Shown piece by piece: positions 1 through 6,453 of a DNA stretch of 11,946 nucleotides. The notes below the pieces were generated by a model. That model saw only the letters and a program-made list of their open reading frames with translations. It was not told where the DNA came from and did no database searches. Location: NCBI GenBank assembly GCA_018376905.1, contig JAHAAK010000051.1, forward strand, positions 1-11,946, in the 5' to 3' direction. This DNA comes from Collinsella sp. Its GTDB lineage: Bacteria; Actinomycetota; Coriobacteriia; Coriobacteriales; Coriobacteriaceae. The translations under genes were made by a program, and so were the position numbers. Numbering within the stretch: position 1 is the first letter of the stretch; every line of letters starts with the position of its first letter.

Positions 1-25
1 GTCGAGGCGGCATAGGATATCAACC

Positions 26-130
26 GTATTCCAGATTCCAGTACGCCGGGCCGACTCACTTCGGATCGGGCGCTACACCAACTTTCTCGACACTACCGTT
101 GGTACTTTGTCGTGTGCTCGGCATGTTTGA
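26..130 (+). pseudogene. Remnant related to the small peptide at 8781-8906
   Basis: In the frame of codon 65-67 this stretch reads VFQIPVRRADSLRIGRYTNF and continues to a TGA at 128-130. It aligns without gaps to FQALQRRDGLLQIGRYANF, encoded on the opposite strand at 8781-8906, with about half the residues identical. The DNA also matches: 64-97 agrees with the reverse complement of about 8804-8837 at roughly 30 of 34 positions by eye. No start codon with a ribosome site is visible here and the reading frame runs off the left edge, so I call it a gene remnant. The function of the peptide family is unknown to me. Confidence 0.5.
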
Positions 131-230
131 TATTTGCCGCATACTTTCGGATTTGACGTCCGTAGTGTGCTCCGTAAAGACGGGACCTCTGCAAAATAAT
201 GGACAAAAGCGAAGGCTTCGTCTCCGTACT

Positions 231-268
231 AAAACGCCGGCAGAGGCGAAGTTGCTCCTGCCGGCGTT
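231..268 (-). terminator. Terminator of the glf fragment
   Basis: Read on the minus strand, an 11-bp perfect stem (AACGCCGGCAG at 268-258 pairing with CTGCCGGCGTT at 243-233) encloses a 14-nt loop and is followed by T residues. It lies about 50 bases past the glf stop codon, as expected of the original rho-independent terminator of that gene. Confidence 0.75.
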
Positions 269-319
269 GACATGCCTGCTTGTGACATTTACGGCTCGCG
301 AAGGGCCCGTTTTGGGTCC

Positions 320-796
320 CTACGCCTCCGTCGGCTCCACGCCCAGCTCGTTGCGGACGAGCTCGAAGGCGGCGGCGATGGCCTTGTCCATGTCGTAGTA
401 CTTGTAGCCGCCCAGGCGTCCGGCGAAGACCACGTCGCCCTCCTGCGCCGCCAGTTTCTCATACTGCTTGTACAGCGCCTCGTTCCTGGCGTCGTTGATG
501 GGGTAGTAGGGCTCGTCGCCGGGCTTCCAGTCGGCCGGGTACTCGCGCGTGATGACGGTCCTGTCCTGCGTGCCGAACTCGAAGTGCTTGTGCTCGATGA
601 TGCGCGTGTAGGGGACCTCGCGCTCGATGTGGTTGACCACGGCCACGCCCTGGTGGTCGGCCTCGTCGAGCGTCTCGGTCTCGAAGCGCAGGCTGCGGTA
701 CTCGAGCGTGCCCAGCCTGAAGTCGTAGAACGCGTCGATGGGGCCGCAGTAGACCGTCCTGGCGGCGATGTCGGACTCGGCGGCGATCAGCTTCAT
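320..796 (-). pseudogene. glf: UDP-galactopyranose mutase, 3' fragment (5' half missing)
   Basis: The product is the C-terminal part of Glf, the flavoenzyme that converts UDP-galactopyranose to UDP-galactofuranose for cell-surface glycans. Diagnostic stretches are YCGPIDAFYDFRLG, LEYRSLRFETE, the PYTRIIEHKHF segment and the C-terminal FAGRLGGYKYYDMD. Only about 160 residues remain, whereas Glf is normally about 370-400. The N-terminal FAD-binding half, with its glycine-rich dinucleotide motif, is absent. Similarity begins around the ATG at 796, and upstream sequence turns into the AT-richer RES promoter region. The fragment is GC-rich like the right flank, so it is probably host backbone cut by acquisition of the island. 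It cannot be an active mutase. The tail and terminator are intact, so the truncation looks like a breakpoint and not gradual decay. Confidence 0.9.
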
Positions 797-851
797 GGGC
801 AAATGGGGGCTGGAAGTGGGTTATGGGTTGGATGGTGGTGTTGGCTACAGG

Positions 852-880
852 TTATCCTCGGTTATTCTGCAGGGTAAAAT
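852..880 (+). promoter_or_regulatory. Promoter of the RES gene
   Basis: A TAAAAT -10 box at 875-880 lies 17 bases after TTATCC (852-857), a weak -35 match. It points at the RES start 63 bases further on. The -10 box lies inside the inverted repeat described next, which supports its being a real, regulated promoter. Confidence 0.45.
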
Positions 881-898
881 TACTTTGAAATAACCGAG
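857..898. promoter_or_regulatory. Perfect 10-bp inverted repeat around the RES promoter
   Basis: CTCGGTTATT at 857-866 and AATAACCGAG at 889-898 are exact reverse complements separated by 22 bases, and the proposed -10 box sits between them. Two half-sites flanking a -10 box suggest a dimeric repressor. RES toxins are usually autoregulated with an Xre-type antitoxin, though none is encoded beside this gene. A transcript hairpin is the other reading. Confidence 0.6.
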
Positions 899-942
899 TT
901 AATTTGACCTGTGTGCGCCGATTGTTTGGAGGAAGTTACATC

Positions 943-1980
943 TTGCATCGTTCTATGTTTATTTCTGCTGGAGAGTTTGGTCAGCCCCTCGATAGCTCAG
1001 TTATTGCGAGAATGTTTAATTGTATTCAAGGTGACTTGGATGGTTTTATTGCTGCATTGGAAAAGGCGGAATTTGAATGTAGGCTGCCAGCTCTAAGCTC
1101 TCTTTGGGCTGATGTCCGCTATGAAAATGCTCAAGAAATATTGCATAACCAGCTTCGTGTTGATGGCATGTACTTGCAGTTTCCTGAATACGTTAGACTA
1201 CCTAAGGGGGCTACCGTTTTTCGCGCGCGAAGTGTCTCTTCCTCTCTCGATTATGGAGCTCAGTTTATTGACCAGGGTCAACTGTGGGAGCCACCGAATA
1301 ATTGTGTGACCAATTTTGGGCGATTAAACAAACCCGGTGAGAGTTACTTATATGTCAATTGCGGTGACCCAGTTACTACGCTTGACGAAGCTAGGGTGAA
1401 CGTTGGTGACCAATTTGCTTTGATAGCGTATGAGGTCGCTAGCCCTATTAAAGCCATTGGTATTGGTGTTTATATTCCTTCCGAAGTGCGTAGGCTGTTT
1501 GAGCAAAGCCCGGCCGCATTCGGACAATACTGCCTGCTGCATGACTATTTGCATCAAGAGTTTTCTTGCCCCTTTGAAGCTCACGGTGAGACTACCTATC
1601 AACTGAGCAATGCAATTGTTGATGAGTTTTATTCATACGAACCCTGTGTTGCTTATAGTCCTGTGGGCGGCGGCAGGGGACTTAATCTAAGAATGACTCC
1701 GGATGTTGCGCATGGAAATTTGGCAATTCGAGGGGTGTATTTTGGAAGGCGCTCCGCCAATGCACTCAAATCAATGATTGTCGACTATGGGCGCTGGCAT
1801 TATTCCAGCGAAGCTGGACGTTACCTGTGTCTTGAGCATTCCAAGAACCCTGTTTGTCTTAATCAACTGTTTTTGGAAGACGAGCTTGTCTGTCCAGGAA
1901 CTGAGAACGGGTCGGAGTTGTACTCGTTTTGTGGCTATCGTCTCAACAGACACGGCCATGAACTATTAGCTTTGCGATAG
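943..1980 (+). CDS. RES-domain protein (toxin-like, NAD-acting family)
   Basis: The 345-residue product carries a RES domain, a fold named for conserved Arg, Glu and Ser. Characterised members are toxins that degrade NAD+ or transfer ADP-ribose. Visible marks are TVFRARSVSS (residues 91-100, Arg94 or Arg96), NFGRLNKPGESYLYV (124-138) leading to TLDEAR (Glu149), and a later YQLSNAIVDEF then CVAYSPVGGGRGLNL block (219-249, Ser239). I chose the TTG at 943 because GGAGG at 928-932 lies 10 bases upstream of it. The TTG at 904 and the ATG at 955 are badly placed for that site. At 345 residues it is larger than compact RES toxins (about 150-220), with extra sequence at both ends. No antitoxin gene adjoins it, so it may be a stand-alone defence effector. 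RES assignment is firm; activity is inferred. Confidence 0.82.
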   Translation: MHRSMFISAGEFGQPLDSSVIARMFNCIQGDLDGFIAALEKAEFECRLPALSSLWADVRYENAQEILHNQLRVDGMYLQFPEYVRLPKGATVFRARSVSSSLDYGAQFIDQGQLWEPPNNCVTNFGRLNKPGESYLYVNCGDPVTTLDEARVNVGDQFALIAYEVASPIKAIGIGVYIPSEVRRLFEQSPAAFGQYCLLHDYLHQEFSCPFEAHGETTYQLSNAIVDEFYSYEPCVAYSPVGGGRGLNLRMTPDVAHGNLAIRGVYFGRRSANALKSMIVDYGRWHYSSEAGRYLCLEHSKNPVCLNQLFLEDELVCPGTENGSELYSFCGYRLNRHGHELLALR

Positions 1981-2144
1981 GGGACATTGCGCGATTTAAA
2001 TAAGCCAGGCATTTTAAAATTATAGCTGGCCTGTTGTCGCTAGCGAGGTCATTGCGGCATCTGCTCCAGGGTGATCGCACAAAAGTAGCTGTTGCTTTAG
2101 CACGTGGGGTTTCTTCTTGAACATAAAGCTCGGTTGAGGTTTTA

Positions 2145-2348
2145 CGTGCAGTTAGTTGGAGGGCTAGTGTATCGGGGGATCCTGATGGGGCACACCCTGG
2201 GAGTTATGGACGCCTCGAACGGATTGCCCTCTTCGCCATGCAGGCCATGGTGGTTGTTTGCTGCATTGATGTAGAAATGCCCGTTTATTTGATCGTCGAT
2301 GTATGCGTCTCTAGGTTCGGACTTGAGCGGGCATGCGATATTGTCGTT
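2145..2348 (-). pseudogene. Gene remnant, same family as 8607-8699
   Basis: This explains much of the otherwise gene-free stretch 1981-2427. Translating the minus strand downward from 2348 gives LKSEPRDAYIDDQINGHFYI, then an NA, a short linker and GEEGNPFEASI, ending at a TAA at 2144-2142. The first part aligns gap-free with LKFAPREACTDDLMGGYLYM from 8607-8699, about 11 of 22 residues identical. A TAG replaces the start region and the protein stops early, so it is dead. I do not recognise the family with confidence. The layout of a short LKF motif, a GxxYxN motif and a GxPxEA motif is reminiscent of DUF2971-like proteins. Confidence 0.55.
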
Positions 2349-2412
2349 TTGACGCTAGACGTCCTTTCATGGGCGGTGTTGCTTCGGGCCGATACTTACG
2401 TCCGGGATTCAA

Positions 2413-2421
2413 GGGGGGGGG
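2413..2421 (+). promoter_or_regulatory. G9 tract acting as ribosome binding site
   Basis: Nine consecutive G residues end six bases before the TTG start at 2428 and are the only purine-rich stretch available as a Shine-Dalgarno sequence. Homopolymeric G tracts of this length are prone to slippage. Gain or loss of a G would change the match and spacing and so tune translation of the HEPN gene. Confidence 0.5.
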
Positions 2422-2427
2422 ATTACT

Positions 2428-3381
2428 TTGGCGGATTTAGTTCATGTTTTGCCGTTTCAATCGGTGAGTGCCGAAGCCCAGGAAGCGCTTTCAAAGATTG
2501 AATTTCTCGTGGGCGATTCTGCAACCAAGGTGAAAGAATATGACGGTGTTGTGCGGTCACTTTGGGAGGTTAACCAACTGTATGAACAGTTTCGATGGAA
2601 CTACAGTGAACTGCGGCGTCTAGTTCCGTGCAATCGGTCTGACTTCTTGCCCGACGGCTTTACCAGCGGCGGTTTTGGCGAAAGGACTGTTGTTAACGCC
2701 GCCTTTGGCAATTATGTATCCGCGGCCCGCGGTCTTGTCGACAGAATGCAAGCGGTCATGCGGGAGTATGATCGAGGTTCTGAAAAAGAACTATATAAAG
2801 ACTATTGGAAGTTGCCTTCTGCTTGGTATGACCGAGGTGGCCTCTATGTTTTTATGTATGAGATACGAAATCCCGTCCAGCATGGTCAAACTGTTGTTTC
2901 CCTTGCTAGGGAAAACGGTTTAACTAGGGTCCGTTTTGATCTTGACCAAATTGCCGATATGCGCGACTACAATACCTCGACAAAGTTGCGCTCTTTTTTA
3001 AGCAAGTCAATTTCGTTAATGAAAGAACAAGATTCGTCCGGCTGCCCGTACCTTTGCTTTAGATATACAAACATGAAGTACCAGGAACTTGTACTTAAAT
3101 TAATCTGTCATTTCCTGGATTGTGCTGAGCCTAGAATACGCGCCGCTCGCAGAGACATGAAGAAATTGCTATCGCAGCACGGCAAAGCTGTCGGCAAGTT
3201 AGGCGGCTATTCCTTTGTTGCATACCGTGACGGTGATATGCCCCATGTTTTTAATGAAGTTGACGTTGATCCAGTTAAGGAATTAAAAGATATACGCCGA
3301 AAGGCGCAGAAGCATCTAAAGGAAGTTCAAAATACAGTTACGGCTGAGCGTAGGTTGATTCGCCAGGGAAGATCACGCTAA
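2428..3381 (+). CDS. HEPN-type protein with RX4H motif
   Basis: The 317-residue protein carries R147-N148-P149-V150-Q151-H152 within YEIRNPVQHG. This matches the R-X4-6-H catalytic motif of HEPN ribonucleases, where a polar residue usually follows the Arg. The preceding helix NYVSAARGLVDRM (95-107) resembles the partner helix in this family, in which a small helical bundle dimerises to build the RNase site. The rest is mostly helical with a basic C-terminus (RRKAQKHLKEV to the end). I do not know a named family. The start is TTG at 2428, behind the G9 tract; GTG at 2464 is possible but lacks a ribosome site. Its stop overlaps that of the convergent gene at 3378-4106. Role as an RNA-cleaving abortive-infection or toxin protein is inferred from the motif and the setting. 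Confidence 0.75.
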   Translation: MADLVHVLPFQSVSAEAQEALSKIEFLVGDSATKVKEYDGVVRSLWEVNQLYEQFRWNYSELRRLVPCNRSDFLPDGFTSGGFGERTVVNAAFGNYVSAARGLVDRMQAVMREYDRGSEKELYKDYWKLPSAWYDRGGLYVFMYEIRNPVQHGQTVVSLARENGLTRVRFDLDQIADMRDYNTSTKLRSFLSKSISLMKEQDSSGCPYLCFRYTNMKYQELVLKLICHFLDCAEPRIRAARRDMKKLLSQHGKAVGKLGGYSFVAYRDGDMPHVFNEVDVDPVKELKDIRRKAQKHLKEVQNTVTAERRLIRQGRSR

Positions 3382-4106
3382 TGTTTGATGTCTTTCTTTC
3401 TTAGTCGACCGAGATGTCGATCGAGTTCGTATAAAGCGTCAATGTAGATTTGGGCTGAGTTGCGGATATCGCACATGTCTAGGCAGCATCTTTCAAAATG
3501 TAGTTTGCCTTTTTCTGTTTGAGTACGGCGGCAGGTCATTAGTGCGATTTCGTTGTCCTTGATACTGTCGGTTTCTTCGAATCCTTTTGGTGTGATGCGA
3601 TAGATTACTGCGCCCGGATATGAGTCGAGAAGGCTCTTCCTTCGTACATCAATACAAATTCGCCCCTCTGGACCAAAGCCGTATTCTTCATGCCTCGTCG
3701 AATTTAAAGGATGTGCAATTACGATTGAGCGAACCGCACCAAGATAATTTCGCGCCTCTGTGAGCTCATTCTGTCTTGAGAACTCGAATCTGGTTCTAAT
3801 TTCTTCTTTCAGGCAGGTGCAATTAATCTGCCAGTATGCATCTTTAATCCAAGTGGCAAGTGCTACCAGAAATACGGTGTCTTTAATGTTGGGCGTAAAT
3901 CCGTCTTTGATAGCAGCATTGAAGTCTTGAATGCTGTAGTTAGCCTTAAGAATAAGATCAGACATCAATTCATGGTGATCTGGGTCTTTCCAGGGCCACT
4001 TCTTGCGAATGCCACCTTTGCCTTTGCCCAGACCATCCGTGGACTTTAGAGGTTCGATTGATTGCACGTTGTTCCCGTCTACCTGAGTTCCGCTCGGGCT
4101 CCTCAT
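3378..4106 (-). CDS. HEPN-like protein with RX5H motif
   Basis: The 242-residue product contains YLGAVRSIVIAHPLNSTRH (121-139), with R126 and H132 in R-X5-H spacing. The R...AHP pattern is common in HEPN-like toxin and abortive-infection proteins. It is followed by YGFGPEGRICIDVR, which looks like a strand-rich segment packing against the helices. An N-terminal basic stretch (GKGKGGIRKKWPWK, 27-40) precedes the helical core. The start is ATG at 4106; no clear Shine-Dalgarno sequence is seen, and the -10 box ends only 18 bases upstream, implying a leader of about 10 bases. The gene is convergent with the 317-residue HEPN gene: its TAG (3380-3378) shares two bases with the neighbour's TAA. I do not recognise a named family. 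HEPN-like nuclease is a motif-level inference. Confidence 0.68.
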   Translation of the reverse strand: MRSPSGTQVDGNNVQSIEPLKSTDGLGKGKGGIRKKWPWKDPDHHELMSDLILKANYSIQDFNAAIKDGFTPNIKDTVFLVALATWIKDAYWQINCTCLKEEIRTRFEFSRQNELTEARNYLGAVRSIVIAHPLNSTRHEEYGFGPEGRICIDVRRKSLLDSYPGAVIYRITPKGFEETDSIKDNEIALMTCRRTQTEKGKLHFERCCLDMCDIRNSAQIYIDALYELDRHLGRLRKKDIKH

Positions 4107-4124
4107 CGTTGTACGTTGTTAATT

Positions 4125-4130
4125 ATCATA
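4125..4130 (-). promoter_or_regulatory. -10 box of the minus-strand HEPN-like gene
   Basis: TATGAT, within TATGATAATT on the minus strand, lies 18 bases upstream of the ATG at 4106. No good -35 is visible at 16-18 bases. If used, transcription would begin about 10 bases before the start codon, giving a nearly leaderless message. Confidence 0.4.
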
Positions 4131-4192
4131 ACGACTCGACGGCAAGGCGAGGGGTTGGGTCACTTTTTCGTTTTGCTGCAATTTTGTTGTGA

Positions 4193-4708
4193 GTGCCGAT
4201 TGCCAAGTATGTTGATTTCGACTTTCCTGCGTGGACATTTATCGAAGTCGTCTCCTTCGGCTCGTTTCTCTATTTTTATAAGTTAAGCGCCAGGCGGTTT
4301 AATGACCGCGAGATGCTTAACGAGTTTTATATTCTTCAGGCGGTCAAGTCGTTAAGAAATGCATGCGCGCACAACAACTGCATCTTAAATAATCTGAGTG
4401 CCGGAAAGCCCATTTATGAGCCAAGGCATGACGTAATGCAGGAGCTTTCGGGGATTTCCAGCATTGGTCCCGGCCAACGCAGAGCAAAGATGTCCAATGA
4501 TCGCATGAAGCAAATCGTTACGACACTGTATGCGCACTGGAAGCTGGCTTCAAGGGGCGTTTCCGAACATCGGGCAGATAGCTTGGCGCTTTTTGCTGAG
4601 AGAATGAACAAGCACGTTGATTACTATTGTGGCAATCTTCAAGTGTCGACGGGATTTGAATTTCTTGCAAAGGTGATCAATGCGTGGTTTCCCGCAGCTA
4701 TTGATTGA
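4193..4708 (+). pseudogene. Abi_2 family protein, C-terminal part only
   Basis: The 171 residues match the second half of the Abi_2 family (AbiD/AbiF-type abortive infection proteins). Clear marks are FPAWTFIEVVSFGSF (11-25), SLRNACAHNNCILNN (53-67) with R55 and H60 as the HEPN RX4H pair, and a C-terminal region ending HVDYYCGNLQ...FLAKVINAWF. Family members are usually about 300 residues; the N-terminal half is missing. A TGA lies directly before the only candidate start (GTG 4193), no ribosome site is present, and the upstream bases in all three frames show no Abi_2 N-terminus. I infer 5' truncation at about 4190, perhaps when the adjacent minus-strand gene arrived. A short translated HEPN fragment cannot be excluded, since the catalytic pair is retained. 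Confidence 0.78.
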
Positions 4709-4801
4709 CGGCGAATTTGTGGCGGTTCGAGAGTATTGCTTGAGCTATCATAGTCCCACAATGAAAAACAGAAGTCTGCTTGCTAGGGCCAAAGTTTTGT
4801 A

Positions 4802-4839
4802 AGGGGGTTCCTTCACAAGGGAGGGCATCCCCTATTTTT
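4802..4839 (+). terminator. Possible terminator after the Abi_2 fragment
   Basis: AGGGG at 4802-4806 can pair with CCCCT at 4829-4833, with a small CCTT/AAGG hairpin (4810-4820) inside, followed by ATTTTT. The long loop makes it a weaker terminator than the others in the window. Confidence 0.35.
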
Positions 4840-4876
4840 ATGGCGCTGTGATTGGCAGCTTTCACTTATGGGCAGC

Positions 4877-4915
4877 TTGTATACATACAATTGCCTTTGA
4901 CTAAAATAAAGTCAA
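4877..4915. promoter_or_regulatory. Two adjacent palindromes upstream of a terminator
   Basis: TTGTAT-ac-ATACAA (4877-4890) is followed seven bases on by TTGACT (4897-4902), a 7-base spacer and AGTCAA (4910-4915). The second contains TAAAAT (4902-4907), a possible -10 box, with TTGTAT 19 bases upstream as a weak -35. A transcript starting near 4914 would end at the terminator at 4946-4973, so the pair could be operators of a very short RNA. Confidence 0.35.
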
Positions 4916-4945
4916 TTGCGGTGGAAGCTTTCGGGCGACATCTGA

Positions 4946-4973
4946 AGAGGGTTGATGCGTCGGCCCTCTTTTT
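4946..4973 (+). terminator. Strong rho-independent terminator
   Basis: AGAGGGTTGA (4946-4955) pairs with TCGGCCCTCT (4960-4969) over ten positions, two of them G-T wobbles, around a TGCG tetraloop, and runs into five T residues. It directly abuts the first copy of the repeat element. Confidence 0.75.
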
Positions 4974-5350
4974 GTTTGGAGTAAGATTCGGCCTGTCAAA
5001 ACTTACATTTCAATTGAGAAAAGGCAAAATTGCGGGTGTTTTTCTGCTCGCATGTAACTTTGCTGACGCGTTGGTGCTCAGCCTTAATTCGCTTCGGTTT
5101 CCCCGGTAAAGGATTGACTGGATTGGGTTTTCCTTAAAGTTCCGACTGTGATGAGACCTTACGACGGTACGTCCGGCTTGGTCCATGGGAACCGCCGAAA
5201 GGCGGTTTTTGCGTTTAAGGGACTGTTTGCCGAAGGACGTTTGGCGCGTTTCTCTCTTTCGGGTGCTCGGTTATACCGGGTTTTTTCGGAAGTGCGGGGA
5301 AAAATCTGAAACCTCCGAACACAACCCGGTTTTTGCCAACAAAATCGCAG
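4974..5350 (+). repeat. Structured intergenic repeat element, copy 1
   Basis: This stretch matches 11318-11690 in the same orientation. The first ~98 bases differ at only about nine positions by eye; the remainder is more diverged but stays collinear to the common AACAAAA near the end. Both copies share an inverted repeat around GTAAG/CTTAC, a near-palindrome TCAATTGAG, a small stem (TGCG 5031-5034 with CGCA 5049-5052), a terminator hairpin, and a CGGAAGTGCGGGGAAAA block (from 5287). It contains no gene that I believe. Each copy begins just after a strong terminator. Confidence 0.8.
5190..5210 (+). terminator. Terminator hairpin inside repeat copy 1
   Basis: AACCGCC (5190-5196), a GAAA loop and GGCGGTT (5201-5207) form a perfect 7-bp stem running into five T residues. 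The same hairpin, with small changes that keep pairing, is in copy 2 at 11536-11556. Confidence 0.7.
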
Positions 5351-5387
5351 GTCGCGGAAGTCACAATCTAGGCTGCTTAGCTACGAT

Positions 5388-5396
5388 TGCTATAAT
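5388..5396 (+). promoter_or_regulatory. Extended -10 promoter of the small protein gene
   Basis: TGCTATAAT is a perfect extended -10 element (TG at 5388-5389, TATAAT at 5391-5396). No convincing -35 is present, which extended -10 promoters tolerate. It lies 44 bases upstream of the ATG at 5441. Confidence 0.6.
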
Positions 5397-5440
5397 TCAC
5401 TTTACATATGTCGAGCATAGGCACCAACTGGGGAGGCTGT

Positions 5441-5578
5441 ATGCCGAGAGTTTATACAGGTTCTTTTCTCATGCTCCCAAGATCTAAGAAGTACAGGCTT
5501 TTCGTTGAGAGCCTGCGAATCAAAGATGGGAAGCAGGGTGTTGACATTGGGAAACGAATTGAAAAGCTACAAAACTAG
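5441..5578 (+). CDS. 45-residue small basic protein of unknown function
   Basis: The frame starts MPRVYTGSFLMLPRSKKYRL and ends EKLQN. An excellent GGGGAGG ribosome site (5430-5436) lies four bases before the ATG, an extended -10 lies 44 bases upstream, and a terminator overlaps the stop codon, so all signals of an independent gene are present. The product is basic, with no clear signal peptide or membrane segment. I recognise no family. It is the first gene after repeat copy 1 and lies 83 bases before a membrane-protein gene in the same orientation. Small toxin, antitoxin, phage-sensing trigger or regulator of that neighbour are all possible; nothing in the sequence decides. Confidence 0.6.
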   Translation: MPRVYTGSFLMLPRSKKYRLFVESLRIKDGKQGVDIGKRIEKLQN

Positions 5579-5584
5579 CTTTTT
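5562..5584 (+). terminator. Terminator overlapping the small gene's stop codon
   Basis: AAAAGCTA (5562-5569), a CAAAAC loop and TAGCTTTT (5576-5583) form a perfect 8-bp stem whose 3' side ends in T residues. The TAG stop (5576-5578) is the first codon of the 3' arm, so ribosomes finishing the small gene would cover the hairpin. Translation of its last codons could therefore permit read-through into the membrane-protein gene. Confidence 0.65.
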
Positions 5585-5660
5585 CACTGTTTTCTAAACC
5601 GGATCAATTAACACTAATCGCCTGTTGTGCCTGACTTTATTTGCTGAACTGGAGCCAATT

Positions 5661-6257
5661 ATGATCGAACAAAAACAGAATGGAGCGGTCTCGATCGATA
5701 TTGTCGATATATTGGTTGCGATTTTAACTTCAGCTGCTCTCCCTGTAGTTTCTCACATGCTTACTCTCGTGTTTGGGGATAGCTCACTGTGGTCGGTCGA
5801 TCGCCTGATGGTCCTCTATTTCTCTTCTCTTTCTGGATGGATATTACGAGAGAGTTTTCGGCTTGCTATGGTACAAAGTGGGCTAAAGGCCAGGGGTTAT
5901 ACTTTTATGGACTCTGACGCGGCCGGTAATGCAGTATGGACTTTTCCCGTTATGGTCGCACTTTTCTGCTGGGATACGGTTCCGGGGCTTATGGCTTTGC
6001 TGGTTATTTATTGCGCCGCGGCTTTCTTTCTATCTAAAAATAAAGGCATTATTTGCATTGATGCCGATAAGATGTGCTTTATTGGGATTACGGTGTCTTT
6101 GACCGTTCCGCTAACCGAGGGATTGCTTGCTTTTCTTGAAGTCGATATTTCTGGGACGGTCGTATTAATTGTTTTCATACTTTTGCTTGTCTATTTAATA
6201 TCTTTTAACTATTTGGTTGATCGCATTCGAATTTGGCATAGGGAGCGCAAGCGTTAA
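5661..6257 (+). CDS. Multi-pass membrane protein of unknown function
   Basis: The 198-residue product is strongly hydrophobic. Likely membrane segments lie near residues 14-38, 47-65, 92-104, 107-125, 138-159 and 165-186, giving five or six passes, with a short basic tail (DRIRIWHRERKR) probably in the cytoplasm. The ATG at 5661 is chosen because GGAG (5651-5654) precedes it by six bases; the in-frame TTG at 5625 lacks a ribosome site. I recognise no family and see no enzymatic motif. It follows the 45-residue gene across a terminator that read-through could bypass. Many defence systems use a small membrane protein as the effector that depolarises or permeabilises the cell, so an effector role is conceivable but only inferred from position. 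Confidence 0.75.
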   Translation: MIEQKQNGAVSIDIVDILVAILTSAALPVVSHMLTLVFGDSSLWSVDRLMVLYFSSLSGWILRESFRLAMVQSGLKARGYTFMDSDAAGNAVWTFPVMVALFCWDTVPGLMALLVIYCAAAFFLSKNKGIICIDADKMCFIGITVSLTVPLTEGLLAFLEVDISGTVVLIVFILLLVYLISFNYLVDRIRIWHRERKR

Positions 6258-6390
6258 AGCAAAATATGCTACAGATTTTGATTGACTAATTATTCGTTAT
6301 TTCAATCTGGAGCTCAGGCTTGTGTGTGCGTATCTTTGCACGCGAAATGGAGCATCCGTCTTATTCTTCGTTTGTTTTTGATAGGGGGTG

Positions 6391-6453
6391 CATTTGTCAC
6401 CAATGGAAATTGGACTAGTTTGGACTGATTGCCATGCTCTAATTGGACAAATG
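6391..6453. promoter_or_regulatory. Inverted repeat enclosing TTGGAC direct repeats
   Basis: CATTTGTC (6391-6398) and GACAAATG (6446-6453) are perfect inverted arms. Between and beside them TTGGAC occurs three times in the same orientation (6410, 6420, 6443). The block sits in the 324-bp gap before the large nuclease gene, 129 bases upstream of its ATG, and could be an operator cluster. No convincing promoter was found with it. Confidence 0.4.

Noticed and set aside
272..877. Long plus-strand frame of 201 codons
   Set aside because: It is the antisense shadow of the glf fragment; the minus-strand product matches a known enzyme and this one is low-complexity and unlike any protein.
2003..2032. 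GCCAG/CTGGC hairpin after the RES gene as a terminator
   Set aside because: Stem is only five pairs and no T tract follows it on either strand.
2238..2501. Plus-strand frame of 87 codons before the HEPN gene
   Set aside because: It has no ribosome site, overlaps the real start at 2428 in another frame, and covers the minus-strand remnant, which has a homolog in the window.
4852..5109. Plus-strand frame of 85 codons
   Set aside because: It runs through a strong terminator and into the noncoding repeat; the equivalent frame in copy 2 (11320-11547) differs and is equally unsupported.
5185..5487. Plus-strand frame of 100 codons across the repeat
   Set aside because: It begins beside the repeat's terminator hairpin and overlaps the promoter and start of the better supported small gene at 5441.
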